From NCBI RefSeq assembly GCF_001984175.1, contig NZ_MTQP01000069.1:372001-436000 (forward strand): DNA of 64,000 bases, written 5' to 3'. Positions 33,180 through 45,100 of the stretch are shown in pieces. Source of the stretch: Saccharothrix sp. ALI-22-I (GTDB lineage: Bacteria; Actinomycetota; Actinomycetes; Mycobacteriales; Pseudonocardiaceae). The notes below the pieces were generated by a model. The model was not told the DNA's origin and ran no database searches. It saw only the letters and a list, made by a program, of their open reading frames with translations. The position numbers were made by a program, and so were the translations under genes. Each line of letters opens with the position of its first letter. The stretch's first letter is position 1.

Positions 33180-34754
33180 ATGTCCACACCGCTCACCAGC
33201 CGCCGCGCCACCAGGGTGGTCGCCGCGTTGGCCGCGGTCGGCGCCACGGCCCTGGCCACCGGCCTGTTCGGCACGTCCGGTGCGGGCGCGTCGAGCCACC
33301 GCGAGGCGCCGCTGATCGCGGGCGACCCGGCGGTCGACAACACCGACGTCTACGCGTTCGTGAGCCCCGACCACCAGGACACCGTGACGCTGATCGCGAA
33401 TTTCTCGCCGTTCCAGGAGCCGAACGGCGGTCCGAACTTCTACCCGTGGGCGACCGACGCGCGGTACGACCTGAACGTCGACAACGACGGTGACGCCCGC
33501 GCGGACATCACCTACCGGTTCACGTTCCAGAACGACGACCGGCGCGGCAAGTCCACGTTCCTGTACAACAACGGCGTCGTGGACTCGTTGGACGACGAGA
33601 ACCTGCTGTTCCGGCAGACCTACACGCTGGAGCTGGTGGACCAGCGCGGCGCGTCCACGAAGCTGGTGCAGAAGGGCAAGGTCGCCCCGTCCAACACCGG
33701 TCCGAAGTCGATGCCGGACTACGCCGCGCTGCGTGACCAGGCCATCACCCAGATCCAGGGCGGCGCGAAGGCGTACGTCGGGCAGGCCGACGACTCCTTC
33801 TTCCTCGACCTGCGGGTGTTCGACCTGCTCTACGGCGCGGACCTGTCCGAGGTCGGGCAGGACACGTTGAAGGGCTTCAACTCCAACACCATCGCGTTGC
33901 AGGTGCCGAAGGCGTGGCTGGCGTTGAAGGGCGACGCCAAGCGCAACCCGGTGATCGGCGTGTGGGGCGACACCGAGCGCCGCTCGATGGAGCTCAGCCC
34001 CGGCCGTTACCGGGCGCACGGCGAGTGGGTGCAGGTGTCCCGGCTGGGCAACCCGCTGGTCAACGAGGTCGTCGTGCCCGCGGGCCTGAAGGACACGTTC
34101 AACTCGTTGACGCCGGACCAGGACGGCAAGGTCAAGGAGCTGGTGGACCGGGTGACGAACCCGGAGCTGCCCCAGCTGGTCGAAGCCATCTACAAGATCC
34201 CCGCACCGAAGGGGAGGCGCGACGACCTGGTCGAGATCTTCCTGACCGGCATCACCACCAAGCTCGGCGGCCCCATCAAGGCGGACCTGAACTCGCAGGT
34301 CAACAACGCGGACGTGGACAAGCGGAAGTTCGTGCCCTCGGAACAGCTGCGGCTGAACATGTCCGTGGCGCCGGCGGCGGACCCGAACCGGCTCGGTGTG
34401 CTGGCCAAGGACAACCAGGGCTTCCCGAACGGCCGCAGGCTGACCGACGACGTGCTGGACATCGGCTTGCAGGCGCTGGAGGGCGCGGCGGTGAACGGCG
34501 TGGTCGAGGCACTGGCCGCCGGTGACAAGGTCGACGCGAACGAGAACGCGTTCGAGAAGAAGTTCCCGTACGTGGCGCTGCCCAACAACACCGCGGTCAA
34601 CGCGGGTGCGGCGGACGTCGCGATCAAGCCGACAGCGGGCGGCGGCGGTCTCCCGACCGCGCCCCTGTTGAGCGGACTACTCGCCATCCTGCTGATCGGC
34701 GCCGGGGCATGGGTCCTGCGCCACCGTGCCCAGCAGGACTCCCCGACCGAGTAG
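33180..34754 (+). CDS. DUF4331 secreted, membrane-anchored protein
   Basis: This 524-residue protein starts with an Arg-containing signal (TSRRATRVVAALAAVGATALA), then SSHREAPLIAGDPAVDNTDVYAFV, the unmistakable DUF4331 opening. Asp/Asn-rich stretches (NVDNDGDARADITYRF) could bind metal. The C-terminus has a Gly-rich linker and a transmembrane helix (LLSGLLAILLIGAGAWVLR) with a short basic tail, so the bulk would be outside the cell. ATG 33180 is chosen because the signal starts there. A perfect terminator hairpin follows. It heads a gene set with a TPR protein and a NicO transporter, which hints at metal uptake, but the function of DUF4331 is unknown. Confidence 0.88.
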   Translation: MSTPLTSRRATRVVAALAAVGATALATGLFGTSGAGASSHREAPLIAGDPAVDNTDVYAFVSPDHQDTVTLIANFSPFQEPNGGPNFYPWATDARYDLNVDNDGDARADITYRFTFQNDDRRGKSTFLYNNGVVDSLDDENLLFRQTYTLELVDQRGASTKLVQKGKVAPSNTGPKSMPDYAALRDQAITQIQGGAKAYVGQADDSFFLDLRVFDLLYGADLSEVGQDTLKGFNSNTIALQVPKAWLALKGDAKRNPVIGVWGDTERRSMELSPGRYRAHGEWVQVSRLGNPLVNEVVVPAGLKDTFNSLTPDQDGKVKELVDRVTNPELPQLVEAIYKIPAPKGRRDDLVEIFLTGITTKLGGPIKADLNSQVNNADVDKRKFVPSEQLRLNMSVAPAADPNRLGVLAKDNQGFPNGRRLTDDVLDIGLQALEGAAVNGVVEALAAGDKVDANENAFEKKFPYVALPNNTAVNAGAADVAIKPTAGGGGLPTAPLLSGLLAILLIGAGAWVLRHRAQQDSPTE

Positions 34755-34760
34755 TCCGGT

Positions 34761-34793
34761 CCCCCTTGGAGGGTTCCCCACCCTCCAAGGGGG
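34761..34793 (+). terminator. Hairpin between the DUF4331 and TPR genes
   Basis: CCCCCTTGGAGGGT (34761-34774) pairs perfectly with ACCCTCCAAGGGGG (34780-34793) over a TCCCC loop, and CTTCTTCGTCTT follows. It would at least attenuate transcription from DUF4331 into the TPR gene. Confidence 0.88.
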
Positions 34794-34825
34794 CTTCTTC
34801 GTCTTCGCCCTCGTTGGAGGCCGCC

Positions 34826-36081
34826 ATGCTCCGGCTCGTCGCCGTCACCGCCGTCGTGGGCGGTATCGCCCTGCTCGTCACGGCCGTATCTTCTTTTCCC
34901 ACTTCGGAGGCGCCGGCGCAACCGGCGGGCGCGGTGGTGGAGGTCGCCTCGCACCGGACCGTCTCGGCGTTGCAGGACAAGCTGCGCCGGACGCCGTCGG
35001 ACGCGGGGGCCTGGGCCGCGCTGGGTACCGCTTATGTCGAGCAGGCCCGGATCACCGGCGATCCGTCGTACTACGAGAAGGCGCAGGGTGCGCTGGACAC
35101 GTCGATGCAGCACCAGCCTGCCGGGAACGGGTTCGCGCTGGTGGGGCTGGGTGCGTTGGCCAATGCTCGGCATGACTTCGCCGCTGCGCGCGATTACGCG
35201 TCACAGGCCGAGGCGTTGCTGCCGGACACGGCGGCTGTGTACGGGGTTCTGGCGGACGCGTTGACCCAGCTCGGGATGGCTCCTGAGGCCACCGCGGCGG
35301 TGCAGCGGATGTTGGATCTGGAGCCCGGGATCTCGTCGTTCACGCGGGCGGCTTACGACTTGGAGCAGCGCGGGGACGTGGCGGGGGCCCGCGAGGCGTT
35401 GGGGCGGGGGCTGGATGCCGCCGCCGCTGCGCCCGACATCGTGTTCTGCCGGTACCACCTGGGTGAGCTGGCGTTCGACAACGGGGATCTGGACGAGGCC
35501 TCGTCGCAGTACTCGCAGGGGTTGGCGGTCGATCCGCGGGACGTGATGTTGTTGCAGGGCCAGGCGAAGGTGTCGTTCGCCCGCGGGTCGGTGGACGAGG
35601 CGTTGCGGATGTACTCGGAGCTGGTGCAGCGCACGCCGTTGCCGCAGTTGGTGCACGAGCACGCGAACATGCTGCGTGCGGCGGGACGTGACGCTTCGGC
35701 GCAGTTCACCGTGTTGGAGCGGCAGTTCGCGTTGGTGCCGGACGATCTGGCGGCGTCCGTGGTGGCGGCCGATCGGGGTGACGCGGCGGCGGCGTTGCGG
35801 CTGGCGGAGTCCGAGTGGGGACGGCGGCAGCACGTGCTGGTGGCCGATGCGATGGCGTGGGCGTTGTACCTGAACGGGCGGCACGAGGAGGCGTTGACGT
35901 TCGCCGACCGTGCCGTGTCGGCCGGGTGGCACAACGCCGTGTTCCTGTACCACCGGGGGATGATCCTGGCCGCGTTGGGGCGTGAGGAGGCTGCGGGGGT
36001 GTTGGACGAGGCGTTGCGGATCAACCCGCACTTCTCCTTTGTGGACGCGCCGCGTGCCCGTGAGACGTTGGACGGTCTCCG

Positions 36082-36085
<4 letters not shown>
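34826..36085 (+). CDS. Tetratricopeptide-repeat protein, exported or membrane-anchored
   Basis: This 419-residue protein has an N-terminal hydrophobic segment (LRLVAVTAVVGGIALLVTAV) and then a chain of TPR units from about residue 50 to the end. Typical signatures are AWAALGTAYVEQARITGDP, GFALVGLGALANARHDFAAA and VMLLQGQAKVSFARGSVDEAL. TPR arrays bind partner proteins. ATG 34826 has TGGAGG five bases upstream. The stop overlaps the start of the transporter gene in GTGA, so it is probably a partner of the transporter. Confidence 0.85.
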
Positions 36086-37500
<1,415 letters not shown>

Positions 37501-37677
37501 CCTCGGAGCGGACACACCCCGCGCGCACCCAAGCCCCCTCCCCACCCCCGGCACAACGTCCGCGTGCCGAAGCGGTGCCAAGGGCCGGTCGTACCACCTG
37601 CCACGTGTGTGGCCCATCGGTGCCGCGCAGGGGTTGCCGACGTCGTGCAGGCGTTGCCGACACCGTGCAGGTCGATG

Positions 37678-38055
37678 TCACCGGGTCGGTTCGGCGGGCG
37701 GGGGCACGAACTCGGGCTGGTCGAGCAGGCGCAGCCAACTCCCGTCGGGCTGACGTCGGACGACCTGCGCGCGGGCCCCGCTCCCGTCCTTCGGCGGGGT
37801 CGCGGTGAGCGCGATGTCGCCGCTGATCAACGTCGGCAGCGGTGGTTCCGGTTCGAAGCGGGGACGGTTGGCCAGCACCTTTTCCCACAGCGCGCGGATC
37901 GCCGTCCGCCCCACGGTCCGGCTGCCGGGCGGGTAGGCCATCACCGCGTCCTCCTCGTACAGCGCCGCGACTCCGGCCGCGTCGCCCGCGTTGGACCGTT
38001 CGACGAACAGTCGGGTGAGGTCTTCGGGCCGCATGGCCTTCTCGTACTCCGGCAT
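37678..38055 (-). CDS. NTF2/SnoaL-like protein (DUF4440-type)
   Basis: This 125-residue protein has a cone-shaped NTF2-like fold signature: MRPEDLTRLFVERSNAGDAAGVAALYEEDAVMAYPPG, then TAIRALWEKVLANRP and a C-terminal beta sheet ending in EFVPPPAEPTR. Stand-alone members are small enzymes, binding proteins or of unknown role; the specific ligand cannot be told. It is divergent from a LysR regulator with a 99-bp spacer, a classic arrangement for a LysR target. Confidence 0.8.
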   Translation of the reverse strand: MPEYEKAMRPEDLTRLFVERSNAGDAAGVAALYEEDAVMAYPPGSRTVGRTAIRALWEKVLANRPRFEPEPPLPTLISGDIALTATPPKDGSGARAQVVRRQPDGSWLRLLDQPEFVPPPAEPTR

Positions 38056-38122
38056 GGACTTCCTCCTTGCGTCGGGATTCGGTGCTTCCCAGGGTTGCCG
38101 TGACCCGATCAGAAGTCCAACA

Positions 38123-38135
38123 GATAGAAGTTATC
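38123..38135. promoter_or_regulatory. Candidate LysR box
   Basis: GATAGAAGTTATC is a short interrupted inverted repeat (GATA/TATC) of the T-N11-A type bound by LysR proteins. It lies 20 bases before the LysR start, in the spacer shared with the NTF2-like gene. Confidence 0.5.
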
Positions 38136-38154
38136 GAGACTAGAATCTGCAGTC

Positions 38155-39036
38155 ATGGACTTGAGGCAGCTGGAGTACTTCGTCGCGGTCGCCGAGGAGC
38201 GGAACTTCACCCGGGCGGCCGAGCGAGTGCACATCAGCCAGTCCGGGGTGAGCGCCCAGATCCGTCAGCTGGAGCGTGAACTCGGCGCCGAGCTGTTCGA
38301 CCGGTCGGCGCGCGCCGTCACGCTGACCGTCGCGGGAAAGGCCGCGCTCGAACACGCCCGCGTCGCGCTCGCCGCCGCTGAGGCGGTCGCTCGGGCGGTG
38401 GGTGAGGTGGCCGAGCTGATCCGCGGCCGGCTCACGGTCGGGATGGTCGTCGGCTGCACCGTCACACCGCTGTTCGACGCCCTCGCCGCGTTCCACCGGG
38501 CCCATCCGGGTGTGGAGATCTCGCTGCTGGAGGACAACTCCGAACAGCTCGTCGAAGGCGTGCGTGATGGCACCGTCGACCTGGCTCTCGTCGGGACCGC
38601 CGCCACCCCGGAAGGGCTCGACGCACTGACGATCGTCAGCGAACCGCTCGTCGTGGCGGTCCCGGCCGGACACCCGTTGACGACATTGCGACGGATCACC
38701 CTGCGCGACCTGATTTCCCACCCGATCGTGTGTATGCCGACCGGCACCGGTCTACGCACGGTGTTCGACCAGGCGTGTGCGGCACAAGGCCTTCGACCGG
38801 TGATCACCTTCCAGGCCAGCGCCGCCGACGCGATCGCCGACCTGGCGGCACGCGGCCTCGCGGTCGCCATCCTCAGCGACTCGATGGCCGCCCGCTACCG
38901 CGATCGCCTCACCGCCCTCACCATCGACGACGTCACGACGCCCGCGCTGCTCGCCCTGATCTGGCGGAGCACCCACAACCCCGCGGTGCGGGAGCTGCTG
39001 GCGTTCAGCCGAAGGGCATTCGCCAAACCCGTTTGA
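38155..39036 (+). CDS. LysR-family transcriptional regulator
   Basis: This 293-residue protein has the LysR helix-turn-helix MDLRQLEYFVAVAEERNFTR followed by AAERVHISQSGVSAQIRQLE and ELGAELFDRSARAVTLTVAG. The effector domain starts near residue 90 (GRLTVGMVVGCTVTPLFDAL). Its probable target is the divergent NTF2-like gene. The inducer is not evident. Confidence 0.93.
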   Translation: MDLRQLEYFVAVAEERNFTRAAERVHISQSGVSAQIRQLERELGAELFDRSARAVTLTVAGKAALEHARVALAAAEAVARAVGEVAELIRGRLTVGMVVGCTVTPLFDALAAFHRAHPGVEISLLEDNSEQLVEGVRDGTVDLALVGTAATPEGLDALTIVSEPLVVAVPAGHPLTTLRRITLRDLISHPIVCMPTGTGLRTVFDQACAAQGLRPVITFQASAADAIADLAARGLAVAILSDSMAARYRDRLTALTIDDVTTPALLALIWRSTHNPAVRELLAFSRRAFAKPV

Positions 39037-39081
39037 TCGGAACGACCCGGCTGAACACCGCGCGGTCGGCCGGAGGACCGC

Positions 39082-39753
39082 CTACCGACGCGCCGGGTAC
39101 GAAGGCCAGGGGCCGAGCGCGGGCAGCGGCCCGGCCGAGGTGGGCGACTCGTCGGGAACGCGACCGGCGAGCCAGGCAGCCAGATCACGAACCCCGCCGC
39201 TCACCTCCGCACCCGTCCCCCACGTCCGTGGCACGTCGGTCGCCCGCAGCGACACGCCGTCCGGCAGCCGTGGCCGCAGGATGTCGATGGTGTGGCAGGA
39301 GAAGTCCGCACTCCACTCCGCCGGCCGGACGCCCAGATCCAGATCGACCAGGTGAATCCACACCTCACGCCACCGGGTGAACACGGGCGGGACGGGGTCG
39401 GCCACAGCGGGATCGACCGGCACCGACCAGTCCCCGACACTCGCCCACGCCCGGTCCAGGCGGTCGGAGTGCTCGGCGGTGGCGGCACGGTGTTCAGCGG
39501 CGGTGCGGGACGCCGTGGCCTCGATGATCGCGTCCCGTTCGCCCGGCTCCCACATCGCGACCTGTTCACCGCGCAACGCGTGCTCGACAACCCGGCTGCG
39601 GGCCCGAGCGGCATCCGCGAGGTGGGCGAGCACGTGACCCCGCGTCCAACCGGGCAGCAGGGACGGTTCCGCGACCTGGGCGTCGGTCAGATCGGCGATC
39701 ACCTGGAGCAGACGCCGATGCGCCTCGGCCACGGCGTCGATGGGTGGTTCCAC
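39082..39753 (-). CDS. Mycothiol-dependent maleylpyruvate isomerase-family protein
   Basis: This 223-residue protein has the MDMPI N-terminal DinB-like bundle: EAHRRLLQVIADLTDAQVAEPSLLPGWTRGHVLAHLADAARA. The GWTRGHVLAHL motif carries the His expected as metal ligand, with others in TRWREVWIHLVDLDLG. A C-terminal MDMPI_C region follows. True maleylpyruvate isomerases act in gentisate breakdown; without such neighbours the substrate here is open, and many family members are general mycothiol-S-transferases. Start GTG at 39753. Confidence 0.85.
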   Translation of the reverse strand: MEPPIDAVAEAHRRLLQVIADLTDAQVAEPSLLPGWTRGHVLAHLADAARARSRVVEHALRGEQVAMWEPGERDAIIEATASRTAAEHRAATAEHSDRLDRAWASVGDWSVPVDPAVADPVPPVFTRWREVWIHLVDLDLGVRPAEWSADFSCHTIDILRPRLPDGVSLRATDVPRTWGTGAEVSGGVRDLAAWLAGRVPDESPTSAGPLPALGPWPSYPARR

Positions 39754-39869
39754 GTCACCCGATCTTAGCGGGCAGCTGATCTCTGTTCGGGTGATCTGCC
39801 CGTATCCGGCGACTGCTCAAGCCGTTGATCAACTGTGAGTTCTCGGCGCGCGCCCAAGGAGACCGGACC

Positions 39870-40262
39870 GTGCGTTTGGCTCAGAGGGAGCACCGGGCCG
39901 CACTCCACGCCTTCCGATCAGCGGTCGAAACCGGCGACCTGCAGGGCCTGCTCGACATCCTCGCGCCGGACGTCGTCGCCCTCAGCGACGGCGGAGGAGT
40001 CAAACATGCCCTGCTGCGGCCCATCGTGGGCGCGGACAAGGTGGCTCGCCTGCTGGCCGTCGGCTGGCGGAAGCGCGATGTGGAGAGGTCGGTCGAGCCG
40101 GTGCAGATCAACGGTGGCCCGGGGCTGCTCATCCGCGTCGACGGGGAGATCGACGGCGTGCCGGCGGTGCGGGTCGAGAACGGCTACGTCACCGGCGCCT
40201 ACCACGTGCGCAATCCCGAGAAGCTGTCGGGCGTGGAGCGGGAGATCGCCGTGAGCCGCTGA
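39870..40262 (+). CDS. SnoaL-like domain, probable remnant of an ECF41 (SigJ-like) sigma factor
   Basis: This 130-residue frame resembles the C-terminal SnoaL-like extension of ECF41 sigma factors: FRSAVETGDLQGLLDILAPDVVALSDGGG, then RPIVGADKVARLL, INGGPGLLIRVDGEIDGV and a final HVRNPEKLSGV. The sigma2 and sigma4 regions that normally precede it are missing. GTG 39870 has AAGGAG eight bases upstream, so it may still be expressed as a stand-alone protein. Whether it is a decayed sigma factor or a functional separate regulator of one is not decided. Confidence 0.65.
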   Translation: MRLAQREHRAALHAFRSAVETGDLQGLLDILAPDVVALSDGGGVKHALLRPIVGADKVARLLAVGWRKRDVERSVEPVQINGGPGLLIRVDGEIDGVPAVRVENGYVTGAYHVRNPEKLSGVEREIAVSR

Positions 40263-40321
40263 GCTTGCCCAGACCGGCAGCGCCGGCAAATGGCGGCGGC
40301 GACAAGACCGAAAGCAACAAC

Positions 40322-40645
40322 TCAGCCGCACTCCGGTCGGCCCGACCGGTGCCCCGACACCTTGACAGTCCATAGTGGATGATGGCGGGCTACGGCGGCT
40401 GCGGCGTTGACGGTGGCGCCGTCGACGTGGACCGTGCCGTCGCTGTGCACGGCGTCGTCCGCCGCGTCCACGGTGATCGTGCCGGACTGCACGACCAGAC
40501 CGTCCTTGCTCGCGATGGCGTCGTTGCCGTTGCCCTGCACGGTCAGCGCCCCGCCACCGGCGACGGTGAGGTCGCCCGCGCTGAACAGCGCCGCGTTGAC
40601 GTCGGCGGCGCCGGGGTCGGGGTCGCTGAAGCTGGTGGACAGCCG
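40322..40645 (-). pseudogene. Fragment of a DUF4353-type carbohydrate-binding repeat protein
   Basis: Directly after the stop codon of the phosphatase gene, in the same frame, the minus strand reads STSFSDPDPGAADVNAALFS, then GGGALTVQGNGNDAIASKDG and VVQSGTITVDAADDAVHSDG. This is the beta-helical repeat of cellulosome/CotH-associated carbohydrate-binding domain proteins. No signal peptide or start remains, and after about 40395 the homology stops. It is the inside of a larger gene left by deletion. Confidence 0.7.
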
Positions 40646-42040
40646 TTAACTCTCCGCCTGCAGCACCAAGAGGGTCAGGTCGTCGTGCTCCGTCGTGCCC
40701 AGCCAGTCGAACACGACGTGCCGCAGGTGCTCGGCCACCGCGTCGGCGGACAGCCCGGCGCACCTCGCCAACGCCGCCTTCAGCCGCACGTCCCCGAACA
40801 GTTCCTGCCGGTCACCGTGCTTGCGCGCCTCGGTCAACCCGTCGCTGTAGAGCAGCAGCGTCTCCCCCGGCGCGAGGGTCACCGTCGTCTGGTGGAACCG
40901 CACCTCCGCCAGCACGCCGACGATCCCGCCGTGCACCGCCACCTCGTCCACCCGCCCGTCACCGCGCAGCACGAGCGGCGCGGGGTGGCCGCCGGCGGCC
41001 AAGGTGAGGCGCAGGCCGCCGGACTGGACGGGCATCATCGTGCCGACGACCAGGGTGGTGAACAGGCGGCTGCCGGCCGCCCGCAAAGCGGCGTTGAGCA
41101 GGTGCAACAGCTGCGCGGGCCGCTGCTCGACCACCAGCAGGGTGTGCAGGCTCTGGCGCACCCGGCCGCTGTGCACGGCCGCCTCCAGCCCGTTGCCCGC
41201 CACGTCACCGAGCACGAACGCCGCGCTGCCGTCCTCACGCGGGTGGACGTCGTAGAAGTCGCCGCCGATCAGCACGCGCCGGTGCGCGGGCTCGTACACG
41301 CGCGCCAGCCGGACGCCGGGCACGTTCGGCAGCGTGGCGGGCAGCAGGTTCGCCCGCAGCGCGTCCACGGTCTGTTGCTGCTCGCTGAGCCGCGTGCCGG
41401 CCTCCACGGCAGCCGCCGCGCGGATCGCGAAACGTTTCAGCAGGTCCACGTTCCAGGCCCCGCCGAAGCACACCAGCGCGCCGCCCTCGGTCAGCGGCAC
41501 GGCCACGCCGGCCCCGGACGTGCCCCACGGCCCCTCACCCAGATCGGTGAGTTCGGCGTGCTCGACCAGCCGGTCCAGGACGGCGGTGAAGCCGGGTGCG
41601 GTGTCCGCGACCTGCGGGGTGGTGCGGGCGACGGCGACGTCACCGGCGGGCGTGCGGCGCCACCACTCCAGACGTCCGCGCAGCCCCGGCATCACCACCA
41701 CGGTGTGCTTAGCGGGTGCCAGCTCGACTACGCAGCGCAACAATTCCGCACGGTCCGTGAGCGGGGTCAACCGCCGGACGACCTCTTCCAGGTAGTCCTC
41801 GACACCCCGGTACCAGGCCACCCACCCGCCGCCCAGGTCCTGCTGTCGTCCCTGGTCCACCGGGGGCAGCGGCGAACCCGGCCGCGCCTCGGGGAACAGC
41901 ACGGCCGCGAGGGGGTTGACCAGCCGGACGACGCCATCCGGGTCGAGCACGACCACGGCTTCACGGAAGCCGTCGACCACGCGACGCCACGCGTCGAGGT
42001 CGAGGCCCGTGTCGGCGCCTTGCCGGTAGCCTTGGGCCAT
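40646..42040 (-). CDS. PP2C-type serine phosphatase with PAS-like sensor domain (SpoIIE/RsbU family)
   Basis: This 464-residue protein has a PAS-like N-terminus (FREAVVVLDPDGVVRLVNPLAAVLF), a middle GAF-like region and a C-terminal SpoIIE phosphatase from about residue 235. Metal-binding acidic motifs are seen in GGDFYDVHP, VLGDVAGNG and LLLYSDGLTEAR, and EHDDLTLLVL closes the domain. Such enzymes dephosphorylate anti-anti-sigma factors in partner-switching systems. ATG at 42038-42040 has AGGAG five bases upstream. It is divergent from the HAMP-array histidine kinase, which suggests a shared signalling circuit. Confidence 0.9.
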   Translation of the reverse strand: MAQGYRQGADTGLDLDAWRRVVDGFREAVVVLDPDGVVRLVNPLAAVLFPEARPGSPLPPVDQGRQQDLGGGWVAWYRGVEDYLEEVVRRLTPLTDRAELLRCVVELAPAKHTVVVMPGLRGRLEWWRRTPAGDVAVARTTPQVADTAPGFTAVLDRLVEHAELTDLGEGPWGTSGAGVAVPLTEGGALVCFGGAWNVDLLKRFAIRAAAAVEAGTRLSEQQQTVDALRANLLPATLPNVPGVRLARVYEPAHRRVLIGGDFYDVHPREDGSAAFVLGDVAGNGLEAAVHSGRVRQSLHTLLVVEQRPAQLLHLLNAALRAAGSRLFTTLVVGTMMPVQSGGLRLTLAAGGHPAPLVLRGDGRVDEVAVHGGIVGVLAEVRFHQTTVTLAPGETLLLYSDGLTEARKHGDRQELFGDVRLKAALARCAGLSADAVAEHLRHVVFDWLGTTEHDDLTLLVLQAES

Positions 42041-42135
42041 CACGGCTCCTGTGTGTCGGGTCGACCCAACCTATCGGACAAGTTGCCTCCAACAGTGGCA
42101 GGCTTGGCTCAGTTGCGCTGACATCGGAGGCTCGT

Positions 42136-45100
42136 GTGACGACCGCCCAGGACGACACGGACGTGACCCTGGCCCGACTGCTGACCGCCATGCGGGAGAT
42201 GAAGGACGGCAACTTCCGCCGTCGCCTCGTCGTGCCCCGTGACGGGGTGACGGCCGAACTGGCCGAGGTGTTCAACGAGATCGCCGAGCGCAACCAGTGG
42301 TTGGTCGGCGAACTCGCGCGGGTGCACCAGTCGGTCGGTCAGGAGGGCAGGCTGGGCGAACGGCTGCCGCCCAGCACCGGCACCGGCGGCTGGCAGCTGG
42401 CCGCGAACTCGGTCAACGGCCTGATCGACGACCTGACCAGGCCCACCGCCGAGCTGAGCCGCGTGCTCGCCGCGGTGGCCGAGGGCGACTTGTCGCAGGA
42501 GATCGTGGTGGACGCCCGTGGCGAGGTGGCCGCGCTGGTGGAGAGCTTCAACTCGATGACGGCGACGCTGCGGACGTTCGCGGGCGAGGTCACCCGGGTG
42601 GCGCGCGAGATCGGTACGGACGGCCGGCTGGGCGGCACGGCGGTCGTGCCGGGGGTGGCGGGCACCTGGAAGGACCTCACCGATTCGGTGAACTTCATGT
42701 CCGACAACCTGACCCAGCAGGTCCGCGACATCGCCCAGGTGGCGACGGCGGTGGCACAGGGCGACCTGTCGCAGAAGATCACCGTGACGGTGGCGGGCGA
42801 GATGCTGGAGCTGAAGGACACCGTCAACACGATGGTCGACCAGCTGTCGTCGTTCGCCGACGAGGTCACGCGTGTCGCGCGTGAGGTCGGTACCGACGGG
42901 CGACTGGGCGGTCAGGCCCAGGTGCCGGGCGTGGCCGGTACTTGGCGCGACCTGACCGACAACGTGAACTTCATGGCGAACAACCTGACTTCGCAGGTCC
43001 GCAACATCGCGCAGGTCGCGACGGCGGTGGCACAGGGCGACCTGTCGCAGAAGATCACCGTGGACGCGCGCGGCGAGATCCTGGAATTGAAGTCGACCAT
43101 CAACACGATGGTGGATCAGCTGTCGTCGTTCGCCGACGAGGTCACGCGTGTCGCACGTGAGGTCGGTACCGACGGGCGACTGGGTGGCCAGGCCCAGGTG
43201 CCGGGGGTGGCGGGTACCTGGCGCGACCTGACCGACTCGGTCAACTTCATGGCGGGCAACCTGACTTCGCAGGTCCGCAACATCGCGCAGGTTACGACGG
43301 CGGTGGCACAGGGCGACCTGTCGCAGAAGATCGACGTCGACGCGCGCGGCGAGATCTTGCAGCTCAAGACCACGATCAACACGATGGTGGACCAGCTGTC
43401 GTCGTTCGCGGCCGAGGTCACGCGGGTGGCTCGGGAGGTCGGCAGCGATGGGCGGTTGGGTGGTCAGGCCCAGGTGCCGGGGGTGGCGGGTACCTGGCGC
43501 GACCTGACCGACTCGGTCAACTTCATGGCGGGCAACCTGACTTCGCAGGTCCGCAACATCGCGCAGGTCGCGACGGCGGTGGCGCGGGGCGACCTGTCGC
43601 AGAAGATCACGGTCAACGCGCGTGGCGAGATCCTGGAGTTGAAGGACACCATCAACACGATGGTCGACCAGCTGTCGTCGTTCGCCGACGAGGTCACGCG
43701 TGTCGCACGTGAGGTCGGCACCGACGGACGGCTGGGCGGTCAGGCCCAGGTGCCGGGCGTGGCCGGTACCTGGCGCGACCTGACCGACTCGGTCAACTTC
43801 ATGGCCAACAACCTCACCGCGCAGGTGCGGTCGATCGCGCAGGTCACGACGGCGGTCGCGGGTGGCGACCTGTCCCAGAAGATCACGGTCGATGCGCGCG
43901 GTGAGATTCTGGAATTGAAGTCGACCATCAACACGATGGTGGATCAGCTGTCGTCGTTCGCCGACGAGGTCACGCGTGTCGCGCGTGAGGTCGGCACCGA
44001 TGGACGGCTGGGTGGTCAGGCTCGGGTGCCGGGCGTGGCGGGGACGTGGAAGGACCTGACGGACAACGTCAACGTCATGGCCGACAACCTGTCCACGCAG
44101 GTGCGGTCGATCGCGGCGGTGGCCACGGCGGTGGCCGGTGGTGACTTGTCCAAGAAGATCGCGGTCGAGGCGAAGGGCGAGGTCGCGGCGCTCGCGGACA
44201 CCATCAACGGCATGGTGGACACGCTGCGCGCGTTCGCCGACGAGGTCACCCGCGTGTCCCGCGAGGTCGGCACCGAGGGCATCCTCGGTGGTCAGGCCCG
44301 CGTGCCGAACGTGGCGGGCACCTGGAAGGACCTCACCGAGAACGTCAACTTCATGGCGAACAACCTGACTTCGCAGGTCCGCAACATCGCCCAGGTGACC
44401 ACGGCGGTGGCGCTCGGCGACCTGTCGAAGAAGATCGACGTCGACGCGCGCGGCGAGATCCTGGAGCTGAAGACCACCATCAACACGATGGTCGACCAGC
44501 TGTCGTCGTTCGCCGACGAGGTCACGCGTGTGGCACGGGAAGTCGGCACCGAGGGCAAGCTGGGCGGTCAGGCCGAGGTGGAGGGTGTCTCGGGCACCTG
44601 GAAGCGGCTGACCGAGAACGTGAACGAGCTGGCCGGGAACCTCACCCGGCAGGTGCGTGCGATCGCCGTGGTGGCCACGGCCGTGACGGCGGGCGACCTG
44701 ACCCGGCAGATCACCGTGGAGGCGTCCGGAGAGGTAGCCGAGCTCAAGGACAACATCAACCGGATGATCGGCAACCTGAGGGCGTCCACCCGCGCCAACC
44801 AGGAGCAGGACTGGTTGAAGACGAACCTGGCCCGGCTGTCCGGTCAGATGCAGGGCCACCGGGACCTCAACGCCATGGCGTCGCTGGTGATCAGCGAGCT
44901 GACACCGCTGGTGTCGGCGCAGCACGGGGCGTTCTTCCTGGTGAACCCCGAGTCCAGTGCCCTGGATCTGACCGCCTCCTACGGGTACCGGCCGCGAGGC
45001 GGGCGTCCCAAGCGGTTCATGCGGGGTGAGTCGCTGGTCGGGCAGGTCGCGGTGGAGAAGAAGACGGTGCTGGTCACCGACGTGCCGCCGGGGTACATCG

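Noticed and set aside
34709..34825. Longer start for the TPR protein
   Set aside because: It would translate through the terminator hairpin at 34761-34793 and lacks the hydrophobic leader at its start.
42430..44790. CRISPR or mobile-element repeat
   Set aside because: The period is 276 bp, fully coding, and corresponds to HAMP units.
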